From Erwinia pyri (lineage in GTDB: Bacteria; Pseudomonadota; Gammaproteobacteria; Enterobacterales; Enterobacteriaceae), in NCBI RefSeq assembly GCF_030758455.1, contig NZ_CP132354.1, positions 118,371 to 182,370 on the forward strand: a stretch of DNA of 64,000 nt, read 5' to 3'. The notes under the pieces are model-generated. The model was not told where the DNA came from. It saw only the letters and a program-made list of their open reading frames with translations, and ran no database searches. Numbering within the stretch: position 1 is the first letter of the stretch; every line of letters begins with the position of its first letter. Shown in pieces: positions 18,895 through 25,970 of the stretch. The position numbers were made by a program, and so were the translations under genes.

Positions 18895-19608
18895 TCATTT
18901 TCGGGTAAGCATACCTGCATAATCCTGCGCATCCAGACTGAACCGGATCCCCAGCTGCGGCGCCACGTCCAGCGCAAAAACCTTCAGGTACTGCTCAGTG
19001 CTTTCATAGCGCTCGTGTCCCATATAGGTCTGGACCACTTTCGGCGGCACGTGATTCAGGAACAGGTGCATTGCAAAGCTGTGCCTCAGCGTTCTCGGGC
19101 TGACCGGCGTGACAGCAAAAGCAATGCCGGCCGCACCGGCTCTGTCAATCGCCTGCTGCAGCCAGCTCCATGCCGTTTTCCGCGTTACCGCAAACAGCGG
19201 GGTGCGCCGCCCGGGCCGGAACGTGGCAAGATAGCGATGCAGCTCCCGGACGAATGCGCCATCAAGGAGCGGCACCACGCGGGCGACCTTCTCGTCCTTT
19301 GCCGGACGTCCCCGGCCACGGCTGCGCTGCTTGAGCGTCCGCAGGCGGACAAACGGACGCGGACCGTCCAGCTGCAGATCTTCCGGGGTCACCATCAGCG
19401 CCTCGGTGATGCGCGCGCCGGTGTTCCACAGAAACGCAAAGAGCATGCGCTGGCGCTCGTCATAAAAGCAGCTGAGCAGCACGGCCACTTCCGGCGCCAG
19501 CAGGTACTTTGGCAGGTCGGGCTGCAGCAGCGCCATGCCGCGCAGGGCGAGTGCCGTTTCCCAGCTCTGCGCGGCTACCCCGGTGGTGCCGGCTGCAGGC
19601 ATCAGCAT
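18895..19608 (-). CDS. ResD-like tyrosine recombinase
   Basis: This 237-residue tyrosine recombinase resembles ResD (D protein) of plasmid F, which resolves plasmid multimers. YLLAPEVAVLLSC and FAFLWNTGARITEALMVTPEDL match the ResD family. Catalytic residues are R66, R175 in RTLRHSF, H198 in GHERY and Y207 in TEQYLKV. The first His of the usual HxxR box is Arg here (R172). CAGGAG precedes the start. Lacking an N-terminal core-binding domain, it is short, as ResD is. Two TGTATT repeats lie upstream. Confidence 0.88.
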   Translation of the reverse strand: MLMPAAGTTGVAAQSWETALALRGMALLQPDLPKYLLAPEVAVLLSCFYDERQRMLFAFLWNTGARITEALMVTPEDLQLDGPRPFVRLRTLKQRSRGRGRPAKDEKVARVVPLLDGAFVRELHRYLATFRPGRRTPLFAVTRKTAWSWLQQAIDRAGAAGIAFAVTPVSPRTLRHSFAMHLFLNHVPPKVVQTYMGHERYESTEQYLKVFALDVAPQLGIRFSLDAQDYAGMLTRK

Positions 19609-19629
19609 GACATACTCCTGAACTGCATT

Positions 19630-19757
19630 TGTATTACCTCTGTATTACGGATGAACCACATAAGAAATGCAAAGGTCGTGTTACCGGGATCCGGTGCGTA
19701 CCTGAATGCGTACACATATGCATGACAAATAGAATACTTTTGTCATACATAAATCAC
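19630..19757. promoter_or_regulatory. TGTATTAC repeats upstream of the resD-like gene
   Basis: TGTATTAC occurs at 19630-19637 and 19641-19648, exactly 11 bp apart, 22 bp before the resD-like start. Weaker variants (AGAATACTTTTGTCATACAT) lie at about 19731-19752. This is the same motif set as before parA. Confidence 0.6.
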
Positions 19758-19772
19758 GGCTGGGCCCATGTT

Positions 19773-20054
19773 TCAGGGCGTGAAGCCGTCATCCTGTTCC
19801 GGTTCCTCATGAGCCGGGCGACCACCAGTAGCCTCCGGATACTCCTCACGCCAGCGGTCCAGCGCGGCTGCCGGCGCAGCCGGATAGCACTGCTCAGAAA
19901 GACCGCCGGACCCGTTCAGCCACAGCACCAGGGTGCTCCCGTCCCGCTGCGCAAGGGTGAGCACGCCGTTCTCCAGGAGCGTCAGGCGCTCTGCCGGGGT
20001 GAGCGTAAGCCCGCCCGGGCTTACCGCCGGGATGTCTTCCAGTGATAATGTCAT
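19773..20054 (-). CDS. hypothetical plasmid protein, 93 residues
   Basis: This ORF starts MTLSLEDIPAVSPGGLTLTPAERLTLLENG and ends with an acidic tail (EEPEQDDGFTP). GAGGACGG stands before the ATG. I do not recognise a family. The central part LTLAQRDGSTLVLWLNGSGG could be a small beta-rich domain. It is upstream of the resD-like gene on the same strand and has paired GTAATACAC repeats before it. Codon use is GC-rich like the recombinase next to it. In F the gene before resD is ccdB, but this protein does not look like CcdB. Confidence 0.55.
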   Translation of the reverse strand: MTLSLEDIPAVSPGGLTLTPAERLTLLENGVLTLAQRDGSTLVLWLNGSGGLSEQCYPAAPAAALDRWREEYPEATGGRPAHEEPEQDDGFTP

Positions 20055-20107
20055 AGATACCGTCCTCGTCTGAGACTGTCAGTGGCCGCAGGCGCCACAC
20101 CATAAAT

Positions 20108-20126
20108 GTAATACACGAGTAATACA
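20108..20126. promoter_or_regulatory. GTAATACAC repeats upstream of the 93-residue ORF
   Basis: GTAATACAC at 20108-20116 and GTAATACACC at 20119-20128 are 11 bp apart, 54 bp before the start codon. They are members of the backbone repeat set. Confidence 0.6.
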
Positions 20127-20130
20127 CCGG

Positions 20131-20603
20131 CGCGCTGGGCGAATTCTTTTACTTTCGCAGGGGCAAAGCCCGCCAGATTTCAAAATCCGTAAATCGTCCT
20201 TCTGACGCCTATTCTGCCCCCGCACAGGCACCGGCGCCACCGGAATAAATCGCGGGCGCGCAGAGGGCAGGGTAACAAAACCCGGTATATTCCGGTATCT
20301 GTTACGCAGTAAAAGCGCGGCTCCGGCACCGATCGGCCAGGATTAATGCGCAGAATGGCCCCGCGGGCCTTGCCGCGTCAGGGTTCAGGCAAAAAAGACC
20401 GGGAAGGGGAGGGCGGGTAACCGTATGCCTGTTTTGTTACATGAGTGAAATGTCGTACTATAGAAATGAGATGTCAGAACATGTATAGCCTCAGACCACA
20501 AAACCGCAACAAAAAGAAACTCACTTTCTAATAAAAAAGAGAATCAAAATCAGGTATTCCGCATATCTCTATCTGGGGATAATTTCTTATATTAAGGAGA
20601 TCT
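20131..20603. other. non-coding gap with GC-rich then AT-rich halves
   Basis: No gene is supported. The left part is GC-rich with short repeats such as CCGGTAT (twice near 20283-20300) and two GTTAC/GTAAC pairs. The right part is AT-rich and holds the promoter of the next gene, with AAGGAG before its ATG. An origin or recombination site is possible, but no iteron array is visible. Confidence 0.4.
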
Positions 20604-21494
20604 ATGTCAGGAAAAATCGCTATTACTATTCAGGAACTTAACACGAAGGAGATGGTTACAATACTTTCTCCCACACCGATCAGTTTACTTGATTCTGCAT
20701 ATCCCGGTTTAACTCCAGAAGCAAGAAAACAGATCCTGAAAGAAAAATATAAAAAAAGAGTTATAGCCGATGGTCTTGAAACCGGCCATATCAAGCTGAC
20801 TGACAGGGGGTACACATTTAGTTCAAACCAGACAGCAAGTTCTTTTGCTGGCCTTGTGTTTGAAGCTTACCTTGTAGACAAATTCAACCAAAATGAGGTA
20901 AGTAGATTACGTGCTTTTCAGTGGTGTACAGAGAGGGCTGAGGGATGGTCTATAGCGACGTTTAAAGAATACAAAGCAGTAGGAACCGGATTACTCTCAA
21001 CCAAAGCGAATTTACTCAGTCATTTCGAGCCACAAAGTAATGCAGATATATTATTTATACGTCGAAATCCGGCCAGCAATGTTATGGAACCCGCCTTAAT
21101 CCATAATCAATCAAATACAGCTGCAATTCAGGTGAAAAGCATACGTTCAAATTTCACAGATGAGATCGTTAATAAAGTGCTTTCAGGTAAGTACCGTAGG
21201 GTCATTACCATGCTGAGTGACGAAACAGGCAGGCCTTCTTGGGTAATTTGTCATAACATATTGCTGCAGAAAATGCGGGCAGGGTACATTACACAGTATG
21301 AATATGCTGATGCGATAAGTCGGATTCAGGGACCAGAATACTTTAATTTGGTTCAGAGAGAAATCGATGAATACTACGAATATATTCGCGACTGGCACCG
21401 GGGCACAGTTCATCCAACGGAACATATTACTGAAGCAGCCTCACAAGAAATAGTTGAGTATAAGTATGAAAATGGCCTGCTTGTACCAGTATAA
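20604..21494 (+). CDS. protein with a possible PD-(D/E)XK nuclease fold
   Basis: This 296-residue protein belongs to no family I recognise by name. The middle carries a restriction-nuclease-like pattern: E87 in VFEAYLVDKF, D148 in SNADILFI, and Q176-V-K178 in AAIQVKS. This spacing fits PD-(D/E)XK folds with a Q-x-K third element. The rest is mixed alpha/beta without signal peptide. It has its own promoter, faces parAB convergently, and its AT-richer base use differs from the resD side. A role in defence or DNA processing is a guess. Confidence 0.7.
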   Translation: MSGKIAITIQELNTKEMVTILSPTPISLLDSAYPGLTPEARKQILKEKYKKRVIADGLETGHIKLTDRGYTFSSNQTASSFAGLVFEAYLVDKFNQNEVSRLRAFQWCTERAEGWSIATFKEYKAVGTGLLSTKANLLSHFEPQSNADILFIRRNPASNVMEPALIHNQSNTAAIQVKSIRSNFTDEIVNKVLSGKYRRVITMLSDETGRPSWVICHNILLQKMRAGYITQYEYADAISRIQGPEYFNLVQREIDEYYEYIRDWHRGTVHPTEHITEAASQEIVEYKYENGLLVPV

Positions 21495-21513
21495 GCAATT
21501 CGTAAAGCTTTAA

Positions 21514-21536
21514 AAACAAGGCCGCAAACGCGGCCG
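21514..21536. terminator. terminator shared by parAB and the convergent gene
   Basis: GGCCGC-AAAC-GCGGCC at 21520-21535 is flanked by A/T runs. On the minus strand it is followed by TTGTTTTT, so it serves best as the parAB terminator. Confidence 0.75.
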
Positions 21537-21552
21537 TTAAATGCGAAAAAAG

Positions 21553-21846
21553 TTACAGGTATTCTTTCACCATTTTTACCAGCTTTTCAGGTCCGGCCTG
21601 GTTGGCCAGATAAAGTGCCGCACGCAGGATGGTTGAATCGGTAATGGTTTTGCTTGGCGCCAGATCCTGAACGGCACCGGTTAGCTTTGCACACATCAGT
21701 TTTTCATCCGCCGTCAGGCGAATCGTTTTCGGCGTCTCGCTGGTCGTTCTGTTACGTTTGGTTCTCACATTGGTCAGCCGGCTTTCCTGCTCTGGCTTTG
21801 CTGCTGCAGGCCTTTGTACCTGTGGACGTTCAAGTTTTCCGGCCAT
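21553..21846 (-). CDS. small ParB-type partition/centromere-binding protein
   Basis: This 97-residue protein has a basic, disordered N-terminus and a C-terminal region (PKTIRLTADEKLMCAKLTGAV) like a small ribbon-helix-helix partition protein (ParG/StbB-like). Its ATG overlaps the parA stop (TGATG), so the two are translationally coupled. In such systems this protein binds repeats upstream of parA, acting as both centromere-binding factor and repressor. It is a candidate binder of the AATACA repeats. Confidence 0.82.
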   Translation of the reverse strand: MAGKLERPQVQRPAAAKPEQESRLTNVRTKRNRTTSETPKTIRLTADEKLMCAKLTGAVQDLAPSKTITDSTILRAALYLANQAGPEKLVKMVKEYL

Positions 21847-22670
21847 CAGTAGGCTCCTTCTTTAATAGAAATGATTTCTTTTGCCATCGCCCGGTAGTCG
21901 TTCAGTACCAGTGCGCCACGCTTGTAAAAATAGAGGGGTTTGCATACCACCTGAGCCTGAGCAATGTTTTCATCTGCGCGAATGCGGGTTTCCAGTACGT
22001 TATTTTTGAAGCGCTCATTGCCTTCAAGTTCATCCTGCAGGAAAGTGTTCATCTTCTTTTTTGAGCTGTTAAATTCGTTACGGAACAGGCTGTAGTGAGA
22101 GAACTGTTCTTCTTTAATCTCATCCAGATAGTCCAGCACGGTTTCGGCTCCGGTCAGTGAGAAAGAACCGCCATCAATTGGAATGATAACGTGATCGGCA
22201 ACATACGCGGCATTGGTTGACGACAGGTTCAGCGCTGGCGAGCAGTCGATAAGGATAAAATCGAATTCACTGATAACAGGTTTGAGGTGACGCAGCAGAA
22301 TCTTCTCGCGATGTGGTCTCGCCATACTGTTTTCCATGACGCGCTCAAAAGAGGGGTCTGACGGAATCAGGAAAAGGTCTGGAATATCCTCTTCCCCGTT
22401 TTTTGCAGGAATAATGACATCACGCACATCGAACTTTTGATTATTGTATAAATCGCATATTGTCGGACCAAACTGAGCATAGAATTTTCTGCCATGCGTC
22501 AGCACTTCTGTCGCGTTCGCCTGCTGGTCTGCATCGATGACCAGTACACGTTTCCCCATCTGCGCCAGAGCCACTGCAGTATTAGTCGTAGAGGATGTTT
22601 TACCTGGACCACCTTTGTTACTCATTGCGGCGATGACGAATGCCTGCCGTTCATTCCCGTTGTCAGCCAT
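21846..22670 (-). CDS. parA: ParA-family partition ATPase
   Basis: This 274-residue ATPase has the deviant Walker A motif KGGPGKTS (K19-K24-T25), VLVIDADQQANATEVL as Walker A', and FILIDCSPALNLSSTNAAYVADHVIIP as Walker B. It lacks an N-terminal DNA-binding domain, so it is a type Ib-like ParA that does not repress by itself. It pairs with the overlapping downstream small protein. Repeats upstream are the likely partition site and promoter operator. Confidence 0.93.
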   Translation of the reverse strand: MADNGNERQAFVIAAMSNKGGPGKTSSTTNTAVALAQMGKRVLVIDADQQANATEVLTHGRKFYAQFGPTICDLYNNQKFDVRDVIIPAKNGEEDIPDLFLIPSDPSFERVMENSMARPHREKILLRHLKPVISEFDFILIDCSPALNLSSTNAAYVADHVIIPIDGGSFSLTGAETVLDYLDEIKEEQFSHYSLFRNEFNSSKKKMNTFLQDELEGNERFKNNVLETRIRADENIAQAQVVCKPLYFYKRGALVLNDYRAMAKEIISIKEGAY

Positions 22671-22687
22671 CTAAGACCCCCTTAGTG

Positions 22688-22790
22688 TAATTCTAAAGTA
22701 ATACATTTGTAGTTCCACTATCCTGATTTCCTCTTATGAGGTCAAGAAAAATAACATACAAATGTATTACACATGAAATACACAAATTAG
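22688..22790. promoter_or_regulatory. par promoter and putative parS with AATACA repeats
   Basis: GTAATACATTTGTA lies near 22700-22713. Further upstream ATACA is centred at 22758 and 22780 (22 bp apart) with TGTAT centred at 22765, giving TGTATT-N8-AATACA, the same 20-bp dyad as at 184-203. The region combines promoter and repeats, as in small-ParB systems. Confidence 0.65.
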
Positions 22791-22864
22791 GAGCAATTGA
22801 CTTTTATAGGCAGGCTTCAGACTTCTGGAATTGCGAACATTATACAGTCGTATCAGGAGGTGAC

Positions 22865-23038
22865 TTAACGCCTGCGCCGGGCAGCAGAACGTCGTTGTGC
22901 GTTCTTTCTGCCTGACGGACGGCTGTCAGCAAAGATGAAGCAGAAAAACGCGGTCAGGGCGAAAATGACAAGCAGCCAGAATAAGAGGTCGCCGCCCGTG
23001 AACCCGGTGATGTCCTCTGCCGTTTTCTGAATAATCAT
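22865..23038 (-). CDS. small membrane protein, 57 residues
   Basis: The ORF starts MIIQKTAEDITGFTGGDLLF, then has one strongly hydrophobic span (FWLLVIFALTAFFCFIF) and a basic tail ending in four Arg. Its ATG overlaps the stop of the ribbon-helix-helix gene (ATGA), so it is translationally coupled. The function is unknown; the topology suggests a short anchored protein with a cytoplasmic basic tail. Confidence 0.65.
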   Translation of the reverse strand: MIIQKTAEDITGFTGGDLLFWLLVIFALTAFFCFIFADSRPSGRKNAQRRSAARRRR

Positions 23039-23610
23039 ACCGGCCTACCTGTTTCGTCAGACTCCGGGAGTTCGTACAGATCAATCCAGGTCGCCAGTTG
23101 CCAGTAGTAACGACTGAGCTGTCCCGAAACGGAAGTCAGCGTGGCGGACAGGTCAGGCGCCGGACTTTCAAGCGCAAGAACAGCCCGCTGCAGTTGTTCT
23201 GCCATCCACTGCCAGTAGATACCCGTATCCTCGTCGTCTGTGTGGGGCAGCGGATCGCGACAGCTGACGCCGGCCATAAATCCAATGTTCCGTTCAATGT
23301 CCTGCTGCAGCTGCCGGCAGCGGTGCAGACAGTGCCGGGCCATTGCCGGTCGTTCCGGCGCTTCGGCCGGCAGTCCGGCCACGCTGCTGAGCAGCCGACT
23401 GACGGCACGCATCTGCTGCAGCAGGTTACGGTAAACGTCCTCCGGGGATTCCGACACCGGCCGCACGCGGTAGGGCAGTTGCCGGTGCTGGACCAGGTAC
23501 AGATAAAGATGGGTGATCGCCTGCGTCGAACTGACGCCAAGTTCGTCCAGCACAGCTTCGGCCTGCGCCTTCAGCTGATCGTCGAGCCGCACTGTAATTG
23601 AAGCTTTCAT
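23035..23610 (-). CDS. ribbon-helix-helix (RelB/DinJ-like) protein with C-terminal extension
   Basis: This 191-residue protein opens with a ribbon-helix-helix domain (ITVRLDDQLKAQAEAVLDELGVSSTQAITHLYLYLVQHRQLPY), like RelB/DinJ antitoxins. It has a long Arg- and Leu-rich C-terminal region (residues 55-191) that antitoxins lack. No toxin of the RelE type follows; instead a small membrane protein overlaps its stop. Two near-perfect GTACTGCAA palindromes upstream of the operon are plausible operators for it. It overlaps the preceding gene (23607-23610), so the unit is one transcript. Confidence 0.75.
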   Translation of the reverse strand: MKASITVRLDDQLKAQAEAVLDELGVSSTQAITHLYLYLVQHRQLPYRVRPVSESPEDVYRNLLQQMRAVSRLLSSVAGLPAEAPERPAMARHCLHRCRQLQQDIERNIGFMAGVSCRDPLPHTDDEDTGIYWQWMAEQLQRAVLALESPAPDLSATLTSVSGQLSRYYWQLATWIDLYELPESDETGRPV

Positions 23611-23987
23611 GGCGCTGTCCTCTCTGCTTTAGGGTACCGCCAGGCAGAAATAAGTTCACTGTCGGAGGCATCCGCATCCAGCCGGGTTACGGATCCCCAT
23701 AAGGAACGAACCATAACGTCTTCATCCTTTTTACGCTGCTCTGAAACATAGCGCGCATAGAGGCAATCCCGAAGATCGTAGCGCTGCTGAATGCTCAGCC
23801 GCGCGTCTGCTTTCAGAGTCTTGAGCTGCCCGTTACACCAGGCTATTGCATCGGGCAGCCGGGGTGCGGTATCAGCCAGCCGGGTAACGCCATGCAGAGG
23901 CAAAACCTGGCTGTTACCGGTTTCCGCCGCTGCGGCCGGCAGCACGGTGGCGAGCAGAAGCGTCAGCAGTGTTTTGCTGTAAGTCAT
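23607..23987 (-). CDS. exported protein of unknown function
   Basis: This 126-residue protein has a clear Sec signal peptide (MTYSKTLLTLLLATVLPAAAA, cut before ETG). The mature part has two Cys (AWCNGQL and LRDCLYAR), which may form a disulfide, and a helical Q/R-rich stretch. I do not recognise the family. Its stop overlaps the next start by ATGA, placing it with the ribbon-helix-helix gene and the 57-residue membrane protein in one operon. Confidence 0.72.
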   Translation of the reverse strand: MTYSKTLLTLLLATVLPAAAAETGNSQVLPLHGVTRLADTAPRLPDAIAWCNGQLKTLKADARLSIQQRYDLRDCLYARYVSEQRKKDEDVMVRSLWGSVTRLDADASDSELISAWRYPKAERTAP

Positions 23988-24033
23988 GTTCGTATTCCTG
24001 ATAAGGGTCAGCTGATCGGATTAAGCTGCAGGG

Positions 24034-24141
24034 TTAAAAAGGTTCGCCCGAAAACATTGATGCAACCACCCGGAAGGCGATGTAGGTACAGCACGCCACC
24101 CGGATAAACAGGAAAACCATTCCCGGCTCAATTTTCGTCAT
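24034..24141 (-). CDS. 35-residue small membrane protein, first ORF of the operon
   Basis: The ORF reads MTKIEPGMVFLFIRVACC, then TYIAFRVVASMFSGEPF. It has one hydrophobic span. GGAG stands 6-7 bases before the ATG. It is followed by the exported protein gene after 46 bp and is preceded by the GTACTGCAA palindromes. The function is unknown. Confidence 0.5.
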   Translation of the reverse strand: MTKIEPGMVFLFIRVACCTYIAFRVVASMFSGEPF

Positions 24142-24160
24142 AACGATCTCCACCTGTTTC

Positions 24161-24226
24161 GTACTGCAACATTGCAGTACAGCATCACCTTACACCCCGG
24201 CCGGATGTACTGCAAAATTGCAGTAC
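24161..24226. promoter_or_regulatory. twin GTACTGCAA palindromes upstream of the RHH operon
   Basis: GTACTGCAA-N2-TTGCAGTAC occurs at 24161-24180 and again at 24207-24226, centres 46 bp apart. Both copies are perfect except for the two central bases. They overlap the expected promoter of the leftward operon and suggest autoregulation by its ribbon-helix-helix protein. Confidence 0.75.
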
Positions 24227-24346
24227 AGGAAATTAAATACCAGATGCGGTTCTGCCACAGTGCGGAAAAAACGTAAATACCGGTAAAACCAAAATCAGCA
24301 GGGAAGGGAAGGCGGGGCAGCAACGGAGCCGCAGCGTGCGCAGACA

Positions 24347-24415
24347 CTATATGTAGTGACTTGGCCAGCTGACGGAGCCACTACATATAGCGTTATCCAC
24401 AGATTCTGGGGATAA
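24347..24415. other. inverted repeat and DnaA-box pair, possible origin-type site
   Basis: CTATATGTAGTG (24347-24358) pairs with CACTACATATAG (24379-24390). Directly after comes a perfect DnaA box TTATCCACA (24393-24401), then TGGGGATAA (24407-24415), a one-mismatch box on the other strand. The GTTATCCACAGA-TTC-GGGGATAA pattern resembles the segment beside the ColE1 origin. No rep gene is nearby, so an origin is only a suggestion. Confidence 0.45.
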
Positions 24416-24538
24416 GTAGGCCGGTTGCGGAGAATGCCGGAAAACCGCAACAGCCGCGAAAGGGACCAAAAAACGAGCGACTGGTGGTTTTGTCCTATGT
24501 AATACCGGTATGACACCAGACGCATACGTGAGGCTCAC

Positions 24539-24643
24539 ATGACACCCGTTACCCGGACACGGGACGAACCGGCTGCGGCCACTGAGGCGGCGTTAATGGC
24601 AGGCCCGGACACCTGCGCCCCGGACAGGAGGACTGCGCCATGA
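24539..24643 (+). CDS. possible 34-residue leader ORF
   Basis: The frame starts MTPVTRTRDEPAAATEAAL after GTGAGG and ends with TGA overlapping the next ATG (ATGA at 24640-24643). The coupling and ribosome site support translation. The sequence itself is low-complexity Ala/Pro/Thr and matches nothing I know. Confidence 0.35.
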   Translation: MTPVTRTRDEPAAATEAALMAGPDTCAPDRRTAP

Positions 24644-24927
24644 CAACCAGCCACGCTGTGCGGGTCCGCACCGCAGACGCCAGATTTACGCTGGCCAGCA
24701 CCCGGCCGGGTGACTATACCGCCCAGACCGCTCAGGCATCGGCTGTCCTTGAGAAACTGGCCGTCCGCCTGCATAACGACGGTGAGCGCATCCGGCCTGC
24801 GGTGCTGGCAGTTGCCGGCATGATGTACGAATGGTGGGAACAGGGCGCAGTCGGCACGCAGGACCCGCGCAAGGACGCTGACCGCGCCCAGTTGCAGGCG
24901 ATGGCGGCCGCGCTGAGATCGTCCTGA
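24640..24927 (+). CDS. hypothetical plasmid protein, 95 residues
   Basis: This ORF starts MTTSHAVRVRTADARFTLAS after GGAGG. The middle (TAQTAQASAVLEKLAVRLHNDGERIRPAVLAVAGMMYEWWEQG) is helical. It has no signal peptide or obvious catalytic motif. The start overlaps a short upstream ORF. GC-rich codon use fits the plasmid backbone genes around it. Confidence 0.55.
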   Translation: MTTSHAVRVRTADARFTLASTRPGDYTAQTAQASAVLEKLAVRLHNDGERIRPAVLAVAGMMYEWWEQGAVGTQDPRKDADRAQLQAMAAALRSS

Positions 24928-25043
24928 ACCATCGCGTGATGGTCCTGAAGCCGTCAGGAGAAGAAGCTCAGGCTGCGCCAGCGCAGGGTACTGCTACAAT
25001 ACTGTGATGCGGCTGTTTAACCAGAACCGGAACGGAGATAACC

Positions 25044-25292
25044 ATGACCATACGATTTGTATTCAGCGGAACAATCCTTGCCGAATCCTCTTCGGATCGC
25101 GTGCCTTCCGTGGGAGATGAGGTGACGATCAGAACCGGAACGTATAAAAAGGGACTTGAGCCCGGCACGCTGATTTCCTTCATCGTCAGCGATGAATTCC
25201 CGCCACATTACGACTACAGCGCCGGCGGCGAACCGGTGATTTATATTGACGTAAATAACTATACCGTCAGGAGCGGACAGGCTGAGGATTAG
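25044..25292 (+). CDS. hypothetical plasmid protein, 82 residues
   Basis: The ORF opens MTIRFVFSGTILAESSSDRV after GGAG. It is rich in beta-prone residues (VPSVGDEVTIRTGTYKKGLEPGTLISFIVSDEF) and could form a small beta-barrel. I do not recognise it. It is a single gene facing the leftward small operon at 25361-25876. Confidence 0.55.
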   Translation: MTIRFVFSGTILAESSSDRVPSVGDEVTIRTGTYKKGLEPGTLISFIVSDEFPPHYDYSAGGEPVIYIDVNNYTVRSGQAED

Positions 25293-25360
25293 CCTTCCGA
25301 CACGGCTATCGTCTGCCTTTACATCCACGGCTGACGAGCCGGGCAGGCTGCTGGGGTCAC

Positions 25361-25474
25361 TTAACCAGACGAACGCGCCGGCGTCAGCGCATGACCTATC
25401 ATGTAAAGGCCACCAATATAGAAGACAGCGACAATAACGATGGCCGTCACGTCTGTCAGGTCGCTCTGCTGCAT
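25361..25474 (-). CDS. 37-residue small membrane protein
   Basis: The ORF reads MQQSDLTDVTAIVIVAVFYI, then GGLYMIGHALTPARSSG. One hydrophobic span fills most of it. Its ATG overlaps the stop of a 21-codon ORF (TGATG), suggesting coupled translation at the end of the operon from 25876. The function is unknown. Confidence 0.4.
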   Translation of the reverse strand: MQQSDLTDVTAIVIVAVFYIGGLYMIGHALTPARSSG

Positions 25475-25539
25475 CACTTATTCACGGCGTACACCTCACC
25501 GCTCATCGGGTCACTGTTTCCCTTGTCTGATCTGTTCAT
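25474..25539 (-). CDS. 21-residue ORF coupled to the small membrane protein
   Basis: The frame starts MNRSDKGNSDPMSGEVYAVN after AAGGAA, 10 bp downstream of the 108-residue gene, and its stop overlaps the next start. It is too short to name. It may act mainly to couple translation. Confidence 0.3.
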   Translation of the reverse strand: MNRSDKGNSDPMSGEVYAVNK

Positions 25540-25549
25540 AATGGTTTCC

Positions 25550-25876
25550 TTATTCCTGGCCGGAAGAGTTCGCCGCCGCCAGTTCGTCCGCGAACCGCTG
25601 TTCTGTCCGCCGGCGTATCAGTTTCTTTGTTGTGTTTTCCCAGCGGCTAACCGTCTGCGCCGTGCTCCAGTCAGGGTTATCGATCTTGTGCTGCACCATC
25701 TCTGGCGTAAAGGTTTCCAGCAGGACAAGAAACGCCTGCGGCGTACTGGCGCCACCGTGACGCGCGAGCAGCTCCGACACGCAGTGACGGGCTTCCATGT
25801 CGTAAAAGCCCTCTTCGGGGAAAAGATAATCGCCCAGCCTGCCTGAATAGCCCTGAAAATATTTTTCCGATTCCAT
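25550..25876 (-). CDS. hypothetical plasmid protein, 108 residues
   Basis: This ORF begins MESEKYFQGYSGRLGDYLFP, preceded by GAGG. It has a helical middle (ARHCVSELLARHGGASTPQAFLVLLETFTPEMVQHKIDNPDW) and a basic segment (TTKKLIRRRTEQRF). No membrane span or signal is present. The family is unknown to me. Two tiny ORFs follow closely on the same strand. Confidence 0.6.
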   Translation of the reverse strand: MESEKYFQGYSGRLGDYLFPEEGFYDMEARHCVSELLARHGGASTPQAFLVLLETFTPEMVQHKIDNPDWSTAQTVSRWENTTKKLIRRRTEQRFADELAAANSSGQE

Positions 25877-25970
25877 TGCAGCCCTCTGGCCTGTAAACGC
25901 TGAGCCTGATTACGCTCTCATGAAGCATCTTATCTCAGTATGCAGCCCTTATCCAGGCTGCTACAGAAAT

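Noticed and set aside
18796..19725. 309-residue plus-strand ORF over the resD-like gene
   Set aside because: Antisense to a tyrosine recombinase with clear catalytic motifs; sequence is Arg/His-rich shadow.
23035..23610. Simple RelB/RelE toxin-antitoxin call
   Set aside because: The RelB-like protein is too long and no RelE-like toxin is next to it; the overlapping gene encodes a membrane peptide.
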